In this document: positions 1-10,490 of the stretch, piece by piece | Layout: every line of letters starts with the position of its first letter | How positions within the stretch are numbered: position 1 is the stretch's first letter | Assembly (NCBI GenBank): GCA_003255025.1 | Contig: QANY01002371.1 | Location: forward strand, 248,001-312,000 | DNA length: 64,000 nucleotides | DNA from: Datisca glomerata | Taxonomy: Eukaryota > Streptophyta > Magnoliopsida > Cucurbitales > Datiscaceae | Direction of reading: 5' to 3' | Translations under genes and position numbers: made by a program | The notes under the pieces: model-generated | Told to the model about the DNA's origin: nothing | What the model saw: the letters and a program-made list of their open reading frames with translations, nothing else | Database searches by the model: none

Positions 1-2
1 GA

Positions 3-344
3 TCTCCATTCTACGATAGGATGATTGGAAATGCTTCAAACAACTTCTCTGACATTATAGTGATTGGTGAAAGGATTGAATCTGAGGTAAAGAATGGAAG
101 AATTTTGGAAGTCATATCTGATACATCATCCGTAAAAAAAGGGTTGTCGTTGAAGCGCAAAGAAGGGGATGTATAGACGATCAATTTTGGGTACCCATCA
201 CAAGCTGCAAACCTGAGACTGAGATTTCCAAAGTATAGTGAAGGGCTCAAATCTGTGATATCATATGTGGCAAATACCTCACAAATTTCGTACAATTATC
301 ACTTTTAACAATTAGCATTTCAAAACAACCCGAGACCTGATTTA
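3..344 (+). pseudogene. Gypsy-A gag, middle part (truncated by window edge and by plastid insert)
   Basis: Reading frame 3 begins with FYDRMIGNASNNFSDIIVIG, a block typical of plant Tat-type gag. The same block is found in Gypsy-B near 35440-35510 on the minus strand. An in-frame TAG at 174-176 lies where a CAG (Gln) codon would fit the family, and a TAA near 307 sits where Gypsy-B has CAA. Both look like C-to-T changes. The frame stops matching gag at about 344, where plastid sequence begins. Gag would form the virus-like particle; this copy is dead. Confidence 0.8.
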
Positions 345-1250
345 ACAATTGGTTTTATTACGGGACAGCTCATGATGTTCCTATCGATCTATTATGCGCC
401 TCTGCATCTAGCATTGGGTAGACCTCATACAATAACAGTCCTAGCTCTACCGTATCTTTTGTTTCATTTCTTCTGGAACAATCACAAACACTTTTTTGAT
501 TATGGATGTACTACCAGAAACTCAATGCATAATCTTAGCATTCAATGTGTATTCCTGAATAATCTCATTTTTCAATTATTCAACCATCAAGTTCAATGTT
601 AGTCAGATTAGTCAACATTTCTATGTTTCGATGCAACAACAATATGTTATTTGTAACAAGTAGTTTTGTTGGTTGGTTAATTGGTCACATTTTATTCATG
701 AAATGGGTTGGATTGGTATTAGTCTGGATAGAGCAAAATAATTCCATTAGATCTAATGTACTTATTAGATCTAATAAATACCTTGTGTCAGAATTGAGAA
801 ATTCTATGGCTCGAATCTTTAGTATTCTCTTATTTATTACCTGTGTCTACTATTTAGGCAGAATACCGTCACCCATTGTTACTAAGAAACTGAAAGAAAC
901 CTCAGAAACGGAAGAAATGAGGGAAAGCGAGGAAGAAACATATGTAGAAATAGAAACAACTTCCGAAACGAAGGGGACTAAATAGGAACAAGAGAGATCC
1001 ACCGAAGAAGATACTTCTCCTTCCCTTTTTTCAGAAGAAAAGGAGGATCCGGACAAAATCGATGAAACGGAAGAGATCTGAGTGAATGAAAAGGAAAAAA
1101 TAAAGGATGAATTCCACTTTAAAAGCACGCTATAAAAATTTAAAAAAACAAAAAATAAGACCTGTTTATGAAACTTCTTATCCTCCGGATAGGAATCAAG
1201 AAAATTCGAAGTCCGAAATAGATAAAAAAGAAAAAAAATCATTATAAATT
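345..1250 (+). pseudogene. ycf1: ycf1 (TIC214) 5'-region fragment, plastid-derived
   Basis: The translation matches the N-terminal membrane part of plastid Ycf1/Tic214, a component of the inner-envelope protein import machinery. It starts about 60 residues inside the protein at [11 protein letters not shown] (here with changes) and continues through [20 protein letters not shown] and a Glu/Lys-rich stretch. The start codon is not included. A frameshift lies near 580-596; the local sequence looks about 10 bp shorter than I would expect for the gene. An in-frame TAG at 983-985 sits in a context expected to read CAG. The fragment ends at about 1250, just before the stop of ndhF, as expected for the copy truncated at the inverted-repeat border. 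Confidence 0.92.
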
Positions 1251-1254
1251 TAAA

Positions 1255-3493
1255 TTAAAACAAAAAGTAGTAAATTAAGAGAAAAATTGAGACATAAGAT
1301 AAATACAATAATATATAAGAAGAGATTCAACCACCCCCTATATATTTAATACTTTCTCCTACAAAAAAATTAATAATACCGACCACATTTGTAATTCCAT
1401 CAATTACTCGTCTATCAAAAAAATGAGTTAATTCAGCTAATCCTTTTATACCGCCAATTAAGGATATTCTATAAAAAGCATCTATGTAACCACGATTATA
1501 TGACCAATCATATATTACATTTATTATTTTTCCAAAAGAATTTTCGTAGGAAAACTTTTAACAAATGAATTACGAAAGTAAAATTTTTGTAAAGATGAAT
1601 AAGCAGGCTTATAGAAAAAAGATGCTATAAATATTCCGAAATAAGCTATACTGACTGAAAAAGTTGCATTTTTCAAAAATGCATACCCATTTTCAGAACT
1701 ATTTGAACTTTGATGTAAAAGGTTTATAGACGGATTTAACCATTTGTCTAATATATCCAAATGAATTCCTTGTTGATTGAATTAATTGAAAGGAATTCCT
1801 ATGAATCCAACAAACAAAGTAAATAGGGCTAACAGAAACATAGGAAATAGCATAGTATTATCCGATTCATAGGGATACGAAAAATGAGTATTAATAACAA
1901 AATGGGGAATAGTAAGAAAAGGCCGTATCATATTTCTTACATTACTTTCAATTTGATATTTTTTTTTCCAAAAAGAAGAGATCTTTGATTATTATTTACT
2001 GTTAATAACGATAATAAACAAACGTTTTTTTTAATCATTTTTTATCCTTCTTTACCCCATAGAGATATTGAATAGAGGGAATTATTTGTTTTTCCGCTGT
2101 AATTTTTAAAATAAAGGTTAAAATGTCCTTCAAAAGTAAGTAAATAGATCCGAAACATATAAAATGCGGTTAATCCCGCGGTGGAACAGGCTATTATTGC
2201 GAAAATTGGTGAATACAACCAACTATCATGAAGAATTTCATCTTTGGACCAAAAGCAGGCAAGAGGTGGAATACCACAAAGAGAAAGTGTACCTAATAAA
2301 AAAGCATTTTTTGTAATTGGCACATGCTTTGTTAAACCACCCATAAGAACCATATTCTGACTTTTATCTGGAGAATATCCAACAACCGATTCCATTGAAT
2401 GAATAATTGACCCGGATCCTAAAAATAACAACGCTTTCGAATAAGCATGAGTAATCAAATGAAATAAAGCGGCTCGATAAGACCCTATACCCAAAGCTAA
2501 CATCATATAACCCAATTGTGACATTGTAGAATAGGCTAAACTTCTCTTAATATCTTTTTGAGCAAGAGCTAAAGTAGCTCCGAATAGTACTGTTATTATA
2601 CCTATCAAAGCAATTATATTCATTATGTAAGGTATGACTATGAAAAGAGGAAGAAGCCGAGCGACAAGAAAAATTCCCGCTGCTACCATCGTAGCAGCAT
2701 GTATAAGAGCGGAAATGGGGGTAGGTCCCTCCATGGCATCAGGTAACCATACATGAAGGGGAAATTGAGCAGATTTAGCAACTGCGCCGGCAAATAATAG
2801 TAAGGCACACAAAGTAACAAATACCAAATTAACCTCATTATTATAAATTAAGTTATTGAAAATTTTAAACAAATCCCGAAATTCAAAACTACCTGTTGTC
2901 CAATAAAGACCTAAAATCCCAAATAATAAACCAAAATCCCCTACACGATTAGTTACAAAGGCCTTTTGACAAGCATTTGTCGCACTAGGTCGTGTGAACC
3001 AAAAACCTATTAATAGATAAGAACACATTCCAACCAATTCCCAAAAAATATAAATTTGTATCAAATTAGAACTAGTAACTAATCCTAACATTGAAGTATT
3101 GAAAAAACTCATATAAGCAAAAAATATCAAATAGCCTTGATCATGAGACATATAATTGTCACTATAAATAAGAACCAAAATTCTAACAGTAGTGATTAAT
3201 ATTGACATAATAGAAGTAAGTGGATCGATCAAGGAGCCGAACTCTAAAGAAAAATCATTATTGATAGTCCAGGACCATACATATTGATAAATATAACTGC
3301 TATTTATTTGATGAAGAGACAGAAAAACTGAGAAAATAAGAACTATACTTAACAATAAAACACTAGGGAAAGACCACATACGTCGAAGGTTTTTTGTTGA
3401 CGTCGGAAAAAGTAGAAGTTCCACTCCTATTAACATAGGAACTGGAAGTGAAATAAAAGGTATGATCCATGAATATTGATATGTATATTCCAT
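1255..3493 (-). pseudogene. ndhF: ndhF pseudogene, full-length plastid NADH dehydrogenase-like subunit 5
   Basis: In chloroplasts NdhF is a multi-pass proton-pumping subunit of the thylakoid NDH complex. The frame from ATG at 3491-3493 is open for 483 codons and includes the conserved blocks [36 protein letters not shown] and [17 protein letters not shown]. It then breaks after the SLWGKE motif (stop at 2042-2044). The C-terminal third continues in other frames: residues [14 protein letters not shown] lie at about 1760-1700, and a block equivalent to YIDAFY at about 1480. A TGA at 1327-1329 replaces an expected Arg codon (CGA), and the natural TAA is at 1255-1257. At least three independent lesions are visible, so it is a nuclear relic although the long open stretch suggests moderate age. 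Confidence 0.95.
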
Positions 3494-4431
3494 AAAAAAA
3501 TCTTTTGTTCCTAATTAATAATTTCTGATTCACCAACTCTTATCTCTTTTGAAAGGGGTCAGTTAATAATAAACTAAAATATGCAAAACTAAAATAGAAT
3601 TTTCTATTCTTAATTATTCTTAATTTTTTCAACTACTTCAAATATTTGAAATAAAGAGGTTAGAATTGTTCAAATGATATGACCAAATAAAATGACTAGT
3701 GAAATATTCATTTGAAGTCCAATTTTTTGAGATATAGAAAATGAAAATTTGAATTATCATTGCTTACGAATTACAATAATTTCTAGCTATAGAGCAAGGA
3801 CAAATAATTATACCAAAAAGCACGATTTTAGTATGAACCATAAAAGACAGCCCATAACTTGACCCAATAAAATAAGAGCTATTTATTTTAGTTCGTTTAT
3901 TCATAATCATTAACCAATTCATTTTTGAACTGATTCATTGTTTTCCATTACAATAGAAGCCATTTATGTTTGTAGGAAAGACTATTCTATCTAAACTTTA
4001 TTTTCACATCCAATTTAAAAAATGAATAAAAGGAATTACTAAAATGGAAAATGGATTTTATAAAATCCAATTTTATAAAATCATGTATTCTTTAACAAAT
4101 TAACTACTAGTCTCATTCGAATTAAAATGACAATTAGGTGTGCAGATAAAAGTGGAGTTGTGAAACTTTTCGATCTGTTTTATTCCATGTATATTCCATG
4201 TAGAAATGTAACACGACGAAAATAGACAATGCCATAACCGAACAGACTCTTTTTTTTTGTTTTGCAATAATCACATATTATTTATTATTATTTTATTTTT
4301 GTGTTCTTTCTTTTTTTTTTTGTTTCTTCCTAATCTAATAATATTTTAGGCGATTTTTTGATATTATGAAAGGAGTATAATTAAAATAATAAATGGATAA
4401 TTAAATACTAAATGGATAAGAAATAGTAACG
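3494..4431. other. Plastid ndhF upstream spacer (toward rpl32), non-coding
   Basis: AT-rich sequence with homopolymer runs lies upstream of the ndhF start and continues to the right edge of the plastid insert. No rpl32 start or tRNA is visible. By plastome order this is the ndhF-rpl32 intergenic spacer. I place its end at the repeated ACAATTGGTTTT. Confidence 0.7.
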
Positions 4432-4443
4432 ACAATTGGTTTT

Positions 4444-5735
4444 GAACAATAGAGTAGATGATCAGCCTCTGAGGGGAAATAGAAATAATCAACGTTTTGT
4501 CCAATATGATCCAATTCTCATGTCATATACAGAACTTTTACCTCAATTGATATGGGATAATCAATTGGTGTCAATTCCTTATGAACCTTTACAACCACCA
4601 TACCCAAGATGGTATGATCCGACTGCTCGCTGTGATTATCATGCTGGGGTAGTGGGACATTCAATTGAGAATTGCACGACATTAAAAGGTAGAGTAGATG
4701 CATTGATCAAGGATGTATGGTTGAATTTCAAAAAGGCTAATGAGAATCCAGATATCAATTCTAACCCTCTACTAAATCATGGGATTCCTACCGTAAATGC
4801 AATTGAGGAATATTTTCATATGGAAAGAGGGATGTGGAAGATGTGAGCACGTCAATGGAAACACTTTTCCATCTTCTTTCTAGAGCAGGGTACACCTACC
4901 CAACACGCTAAAAGGATGAGGGTATTTCTAGGAAGCATATGCATGACTTTGATTGTTTGTTTCATAAGAATTTGACGGGGCATACAATTAAGGAATGTGC
5001 TGATTTTAAAATGGAAGTGAAAAAGTTGTTGGATGCAAAGATACTTACAATAAGTCATAAAGGAGAAACAGAATACCAAGAAGATGACTCTTTAGTCCTC
5101 ATGATAACTAAAGAATCATCTGAAGTTAATGTTGAAGTGTCGTCCTATATCCCAAAATCTCTCACAATACATTACGAGAAAAAGTCAACTTACACCACTA
5201 CGTCTTATGCTCTGATGCCTATCACCATCCAAATACCGGGTGCGTCTGCGTACAAAGATTCAAGAGCAGTACCATGGATGTACGAATATGAGGTCATTAC
5301 AAGCCATAACAACAAAACTCAAGCGCTAAATCCGTCTGACCTCGATCTTCCCATAACTAATATTTTGGGAGTAGGTGGGATGATGAGGAGTGGCAGATGC
5401 TACACGCCAGAAGTTTTGAAAACGGATAAAAGCGATGAGTTTGGAAGGTAAAGGAAAGGGAAAGCCAAAGAAGGCGACAATGGTCATGAATTCCAAGGAG
5501 AAATGCATGGCGGCCAAGTGATAGACCCAGATATAATAAGATGTACGGAGAAAGAAAGAGCAGTGTCTGAAGAAAAAGTATGTTAATTTTTTAAGCTCAT
5601 CAAGCAAAGCAAGTATAAGGTGATAAAACAACTGAATCTCTTACCCGCTCACATATCTTTACTATCACTCTTTCTTAATTCTGAACCACATCGCCAAGCA
5701 TTATTGAAGGTTTTGAATCAAGCATATGTCTGAAT
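4444..5735 (+). pseudogene. Gypsy-A gag C-terminal part with two zinc-knuckle-like motifs
   Basis: Gag resumes after the plastid insert. The first metal-binding-type motif is CDYHAGVVGHSIENC (about 4630-4675). The second is CLFHKNLTGHTIKEC (about 4957-5001). These C-Y/F-H...GH...C patterns are typical of Tat-type gag nucleocapsid regions. The frame is broken at about 4844 (stop) and 5449 (stop). Gypsy-B carries the same segments on the minus strand at 33956-34929. RNA binding and packaging would be the role in an active element. Confidence 0.8.
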
Positions 5736-5744
5736 GACATTACG

Positions 5745-6434
5745 GTGGAGAAGTTAAGTGGAATGGTGGGAAATATTACCGCACCAAATTTTATCACTTT
5801 CACAGATGATGAAGATGGTACTGGACACACCAGAGCTCTACATATATCCGTGAAATGTGGTGATTATGTTGTCGCAAAAGTATTGTTTGAAAATGGCTCG
5901 TCTCTAAATGTAATGCAAAGATCCACACTAGCAAAGCTCCCTGTGGACGCAACACATATGCGACCGAGCATGATGATAGTAAGAGCATTCGACGGTACCT
6001 GAAGAGAAGTAGTCGGAGACATAGAGATACAAATTCGAATCGGGCCATGCCTATTCAATATTGTTTTCCAACTGATGGACATAAATCAAGCAGACAGTTT
6101 TCTTTTAGGTCGACCATGGATTCACTCTGCCAGGGCAGTACCGTCTTCATTACATCAGAAGTTGAAATTTATAATGGATCATAAATTCATTTGTATATAT
6201 GGGGAAGAAGATTTATTGGTATCCAAGCCAGCTACCATGTCATATGTTGAGGCGGCAGAAGAAGCATTGGAGTGCTCATTTCGATCATTTAAGATTGCGT
6301 ACACTACATTTGTTGCTAGTGGGAAACTCACTCCAACATCAAGCCTATTAAAAGCATCTCAGATGGTGGCAAAGTTGATGATAAAAGTGGGATACAAGCC
6401 AGCAAAGGACTCGGGGGTAAGCATCAAGGCATAA
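5745..6434 (+). pseudogene. Gypsy-A aspartic protease domain, catalytic Asp replaced
   Basis: Retropepsin-type domain. In Gypsy-B the active site reads LIDNGSSLNVM, the usual form for this plant group. Here it reads LFENGSSLNVM, so the catalytic Asp is Glu. The downstream FLLGRPWIHSA motif (about 6096-6128) is the family's second conserved block. A TGA at 6000-6002 splits the domain. The domain would cut the polyprotein; this copy should be inactive. Confidence 0.85.
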
Positions 6435-7340
6435 ATAAGTTAATCGAGTGGGACAAGAATGAACAAAGGTTTGGGCTTGGATATAAACCGATCAAGGCTG
6501 ATAGAAGGAGAGTGGAAGCTCAAAAGAAAGAAAAGATGATTGCTAGGCTCGAAAATAGGGAATTTGATATGGAACTGGTGATCATACCCCATATTTCTAA
6601 ATCCTTTAGAAGTGGGGGAATTTCATTCGAAGAACCGGTTATAGTAGAGCAGTACGACCTTGAAGATGATATCTCCGAGCTTTCAATATCCGCAATCTTG
6701 AGAAAATCATCAAGTGCAAGTATAGATGACTTAGTTTCTCGATACGATTCAGATCATGAGCTTAACAATTAGGACGTCACCGAGCTACTAGTGCTTCTCA
6801 AGAATTTTCAAGAGTAATGTGTTCATGACAAAATTCTAATGATTCTACCCAATGCCTTCGGAATTTCATTGTTATGGGCCTTTGTTCTCGTCTATTTTAT
6901 GCCATCTCTTTGAATGAAAATCTAAAAACTTGTTTAGTCTCCTTTTGCTAATGATAAATATAATTCCAGTTCTTTTTGTTGTTCTTTTTATGTCTACTTT
7001 TTCCATTTCTAAAATGTTGTTCATACTCATGCATTGTTTATTTATTTATTTTTCTCACCTTCTTTTCATCCAATAATCTGATTCAGGTTCGAAAATGGTG
7101 ATTTTGAAAACAAGAGCATACGCAATAACTTTGACAATCCCATTCTTAGCGTAGAGTCAGATGAAAGTAACGAGGATGATTTCAAACCATCTTCGGAAAT
7201 GTTAAGAATGGTAGAAGAGGATGAAAAAATAACTCAACCATATCAAGAGTTAACGAAGGTGATAAATTTGGGATTGGAGGGAGAGATGAAAGAAGTACAA
7301 ATCGGCACTTCTATGACAAGCCAAAGCCACTGAGAATTAG
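6435..7340 (+). pseudogene. Gypsy-A protease-RT linker region, degenerate
   Basis: Open stretches such as 6512-6772 encode a charged, acidic region (QKKEKMIARLENREFDMEL) with no recognised domain. The same region occurs in Gypsy-B at about 30840-32100 on -, where part of it is tandemly duplicated. Between about 6780 and 7080 the sequence is non-coding-like and T-rich. This is consistent with the long protease-RT spacer of Tat elements. Confidence 0.65.
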
Positions 7341-7344
7341 TTGA

Positions 7345-8280
7345 CTTACTCAAAGAGTATATTGGCGCCTTTGCATGGTCTTACCAAGATATGCCAAGTC
7401 TAGACACTGATATCGTGGTTCATCATTTGCACTTATGCCCGAAAGTAAACCAGTGCGACAAAAGTTACGAAAAATGAAACCAGAAATGCTGGTACAGTTC
7501 AAAGAAGAAGTTAAAAAGCAAGTAGATGCGGATTTTCTAAAAATAGTAAAATACGCTGAATGTGTTGCTAACATAGTCCCAGTGCTAAAGAAAAATGGGA
7601 AAGTAAGGGTGTGCGTCGATTAAAGAGACTAAAATCGGGCAAGCCCGAAAGATAATTTTCCACTACCCCATATCCATGTTTTAGTAGATAACACTGCAGG
7701 ACATTCAACCCTCTCTTTCATGGATAATTTTTCGAGATATAACAAAATCAAAATGGCTCCTGAAGACTGTGAAAAGATGACTTTTATAACTTTGTGGGGT
7801 ACATCTTGTTATAAGGTTATGCCATTTGGTCTGAAGAATGCAGGGGCGACTTACCAGCGGGCAATGGTAACACTGTTTCATGATATGATGCATAAAGAAA
7901 TCAAAGTGTACGTTGATGATATGATTGCAAAATTTCATCAATGGGAAGATCATACAGTCACTCTGCGAAAACTATTTGAACGGTTGAGAAAGTTCCAATT
8001 AAAGCTTAACCCGACAAAGTGTACATTCGCAGCATCTTCAGGGAAACTACTTGGTTTTGTTGTGAGCAAGGAAGGAATAAAAGTTGACCCTGACAAGGTT
8101 CGAGCCATCATTGATATGTCACCACCTCAAACTCAAAAGGAAGTTAAAGGTTTCTTGGTGAGATTAAATTACATAGCCCGGTTCATCTCACAGGTAACGG
8201 CAACTTGTGAACCTATCTTTAAACTTCTCCGTGAAAGTGATACAGAAGGATGGAATGATGATTGTCAAATTACTTTTTAG
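7345..8280 (+). pseudogene. Gypsy-A reverse transcriptase domain
   Basis: Conserved RT blocks are visible in several frames: NIVPVLKKNGKVRVCVD (about 7573-7620), MPFGLKNAGATYQRAM (about 7819-7866) and the catalytic YVDD box at 7909-7920. LGFVVSKEGI, typical of the RT thumb, follows at about 8050. A TAA/frameshift right after VRVCVD at 7621-7623 and the TAG at 8278-8280 break the frame. The catalytic Asp pair is intact. The enzyme would copy genomic RNA into cDNA. Confidence 0.92.
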
Positions 8281-8289
8281 AAGATCAAG

Positions 8290-8785
8290 CAATACTTGCA
8301 AAATTCGCCTATACTTGTTCCTCCAACTCCAGGGCGTCCACTCATTTTGTATCTTACCGTGACAGGAAAATCTATGGGTTGCGTACTTGGTCAACATGAT
8401 GCCTTAGGAAGGAAAGAACAAGGAATATATTATTTAAGCAAAATGTTCACAAATTATGAGGCTAATTATTCGATGTTGGAGAAAACGTGTTGTGCATTAA
8501 CCTGGGTTACTCATCGGCTTAGATAGTACATGTTATACCACACCACTTGGTTAATTTTAAAGATAGATGCAATCAAATATATCTTTGAAAAGCCATCACT
8601 TTCTAGGAAAATCGCTAAATGGAAAATGTTCCTCACGGAATATGATATTGTTTATGTCACGAGAAAGTCAATAAAAAGAAGTGTACTTGCTGATTATCTT
8701 GCAGATCAACCAGTGCAAGATTATGAGCCTATGAAGTTTGATTTTCCTAATGAGAACATATCAGTCATATTAGAGATGAAAGAGA
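8290..8785 (+). pseudogene. Gypsy-A RNase H domain
   Basis: The stretch 8296-8526 encodes LYLTVTGKSMGCVLGQHDA followed by YYLSKMFTNYEANYSMLEKT, the usual arrangement of gypsy RNase H directly after RT. The next frame (8530-8841) continues with YIFEKPSLSRKIAKWKMFL and SVLADYLADQPV. A TAG at 8524-8526 and frame changes break it. Confidence 0.85.
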
Positions 8786-8789
8786 ATCT

Positions 8790-9175
8790 ATGGATCCAGA
8801 ATTGTGGACAATGTTATTTGATGGTGCATCTAATGATATAAGACATGGAATTGGGGCAATCCTTATATCTCCCGAGAGAAAGTTGTTCCCATTCATGGCA
8901 AAACTATGCTTTGACTGCACAAACAATGTGGCAAAATATGAGGCATGTTCCATGGGAATTCAAGCAGCTTATGATATGAAGATAAGGAAGCTTCGACAAC
9001 TAAACAGGGAAAGGGAAGTTAGAGACTCCAAGCTGGTACCTTACAACAAACATGTAACTAAGTTAAGCCGAACTTTTTAAGTGATCTCATTTGACCATAT
9101 ACCTAGAGAAAATAATCAAATTGCAGATGCACTGGCAACTCTAGCATCCATGTTCACCGCAGACTTTAAGGAAGA
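8790..9175 (+). pseudogene. Gypsy-A additional (plant-type) RNase H domain
   Basis: The block LFDGASNDIRHGIGAILISP, then CTNNVAKYEACSMGIQAA, and after a frame change FDHIPRENNQIADALATLAS (9090-9149), is the second RNase H found in Tat-lineage elements. It supports the lineage call. The frame is interrupted at 9078-9080 (TAA), and part of the core between about 8990 and 9010 looks shortened. Confidence 0.85.
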
Positions 9176-10490
9176 AGTGCAACCCATAAAAATTGAGAAG
9201 CGAGATTTTCCTACTCACTCTATGAGTATTGATGAAGAGCCAGTGGTATTACGCATCAATCAGTATATAAAGAATCAAGAATATCCATCCAAATCTTCTA
9301 AGAATGATAAATGCACTATTAGAAGATTGTCCATGAGTTTCTTCTTGAATGGTGAAATACTCTACAAAAGAAACCATGATATGGTGCTCTTAAGATTTGT
9401 TGATGCAAGGGAAGAAAATCAAATCAGAGAGGAAGTTCACGAAAGAATTTGTGGAGTTCATGCTAATGGACATATGATGGCCAAATAAATCTTGAGAGCG
9501 GGATATTATTGGTTAACTTTAGAATCTGACTGCATCAAGTACGCCATGAAATATCATAAATGTCAAATTTATGCGGATAAAATTCACGTACCCGCATCCC
9601 CTTTACATGTCATGGCCGCGCCTTGGCCGTTCTCTATGTGGGGCATAGACGTCCTTGGTCCCATCACACCCAAAGTCTCTAACGGGCATTGTTTCATTTT
9701 GGTCTCTATGGATTATTTTACCAAATAGGTGGAGGCAAGTTCTTATTCGAGTGTAACAAGAAGTGCGGTTGTTAAGTTTATTAAAAAGGAAATAATTTGT
9801 CAATATGGTCTACTTGGAAGGATCATCACAGATAATGGGATAAATTTAAATAGCAAGATGATGAAATAATTATGTGAGCAATTCAAAATTAAACATCATA
9901 ATTCATATCCTTATCGTCTGAAAATGAACGGAGCAGTGGAAGTAGCCAATAAGAACATAAAAAGGATCATAGAGAAGATGACGGAGGTTAATAAGGATTG
10001 GCATGAGATGCTCCCGTTTACACTGCATGGGTACCGCACATCAGTCCGAACATCAACTGGGGCAATGCCATTCTCTTTGGTATATGGCATGGAAGCGGTC
10101 CTTCCAATTGAGGTGGAAATTCCCTCCCTCAGACTCTTAATGGAGGCAAAATTAAAAGAAGCAGAGTGGGTACAAACACGATATGAGCAATTGAATTTCA
10201 TCGAGGAAAAAAGATTGACTGCATTATGTAGAGGGCAATTATATCAAAGAAAAATGATGCACACATATGACAAAAAATTGCTTCCCCGATGTTTTCAAGA
10301 AGGAGACTTGGTGTTGAAAAAGATACTCTCATATCAAAAGGATCACCGGGGGAAGTGGACCCCAAATTACGAAAGACCCTTCATTGTCAAAAAGGCTTTC
10401 TCGGGAGGAGCTCTCATGCTAACAAACATGGATGGAGATGATTTACCGCACACAGGTAATTCTGATACAGTAAAAAAGTACTTCTTTTGA
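9176..10490 (+). pseudogene. Gypsy-A integrase
   Basis: The zinc-binding H-H-C-C region spans about 9435-9575 (VHERICGVHANGH ... YHKCQ). It is interrupted by TAA at 9486-9488. The catalytic triad appears to be present: Asp in WGIDVLGPI (about 9640), Asp in IITDNG (about 9819-9837) and Glu in VEVANKN (about 9939). The C-terminal part 9924-10490 is open for 188 codons and ends at TGA. Stops at 9726-9728 and near 9868 prevent translation as one protein. No chromodomain is seen, as expected for Tat elements. Confidence 0.9.

Larger units (their letters stand above)
345..4431 (+). other. Nuclear insertion of chloroplast DNA (NUPT) spanning the IRb/SSC junction
   Basis: The block contains a ycf1 5' fragment on + facing the complete length of ndhF on -, followed by the spacer upstream of ndhF. 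That is the arrangement at the IRb/SSC border of most angiosperm plastomes, where a truncated ycf1 copy abuts the ndhF 3' end. Flanks on both sides are gag of one gypsy element, so this is an insertion and not contamination by a plastid contig. A 12 bp direct repeat ACAATTGGTTTT marks both edges (345-356 and 4432-4443). Both genes carry frameshifts and stops, fitting loss of selection in the nucleus. Confidence 0.93.

Noticed and set aside
850..1242. 130-codon open frame on the minus strand
   Set aside because: It is the complement of the Glu/Lys-rich ycf1 fragment; Ser/Phe-rich composition is a by-product.
1255..3493. Functional ndhF, or a plastid contig in the assembly
   Set aside because: Several frameshifts and a stop are present, and both flanks are gag of one nuclear element.
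5326..5631. 101-codon minus-strand frame in Gypsy-A
   Set aside because: Shadow of the gag/protease coding strand; no domain.
1..10490. Endogenous pararetrovirus
   Set aside because: The pol order ends in an integrase with a DDE triad, and LTRs, polypurine tract and primer site are present; this is a Ty3/gypsy element.
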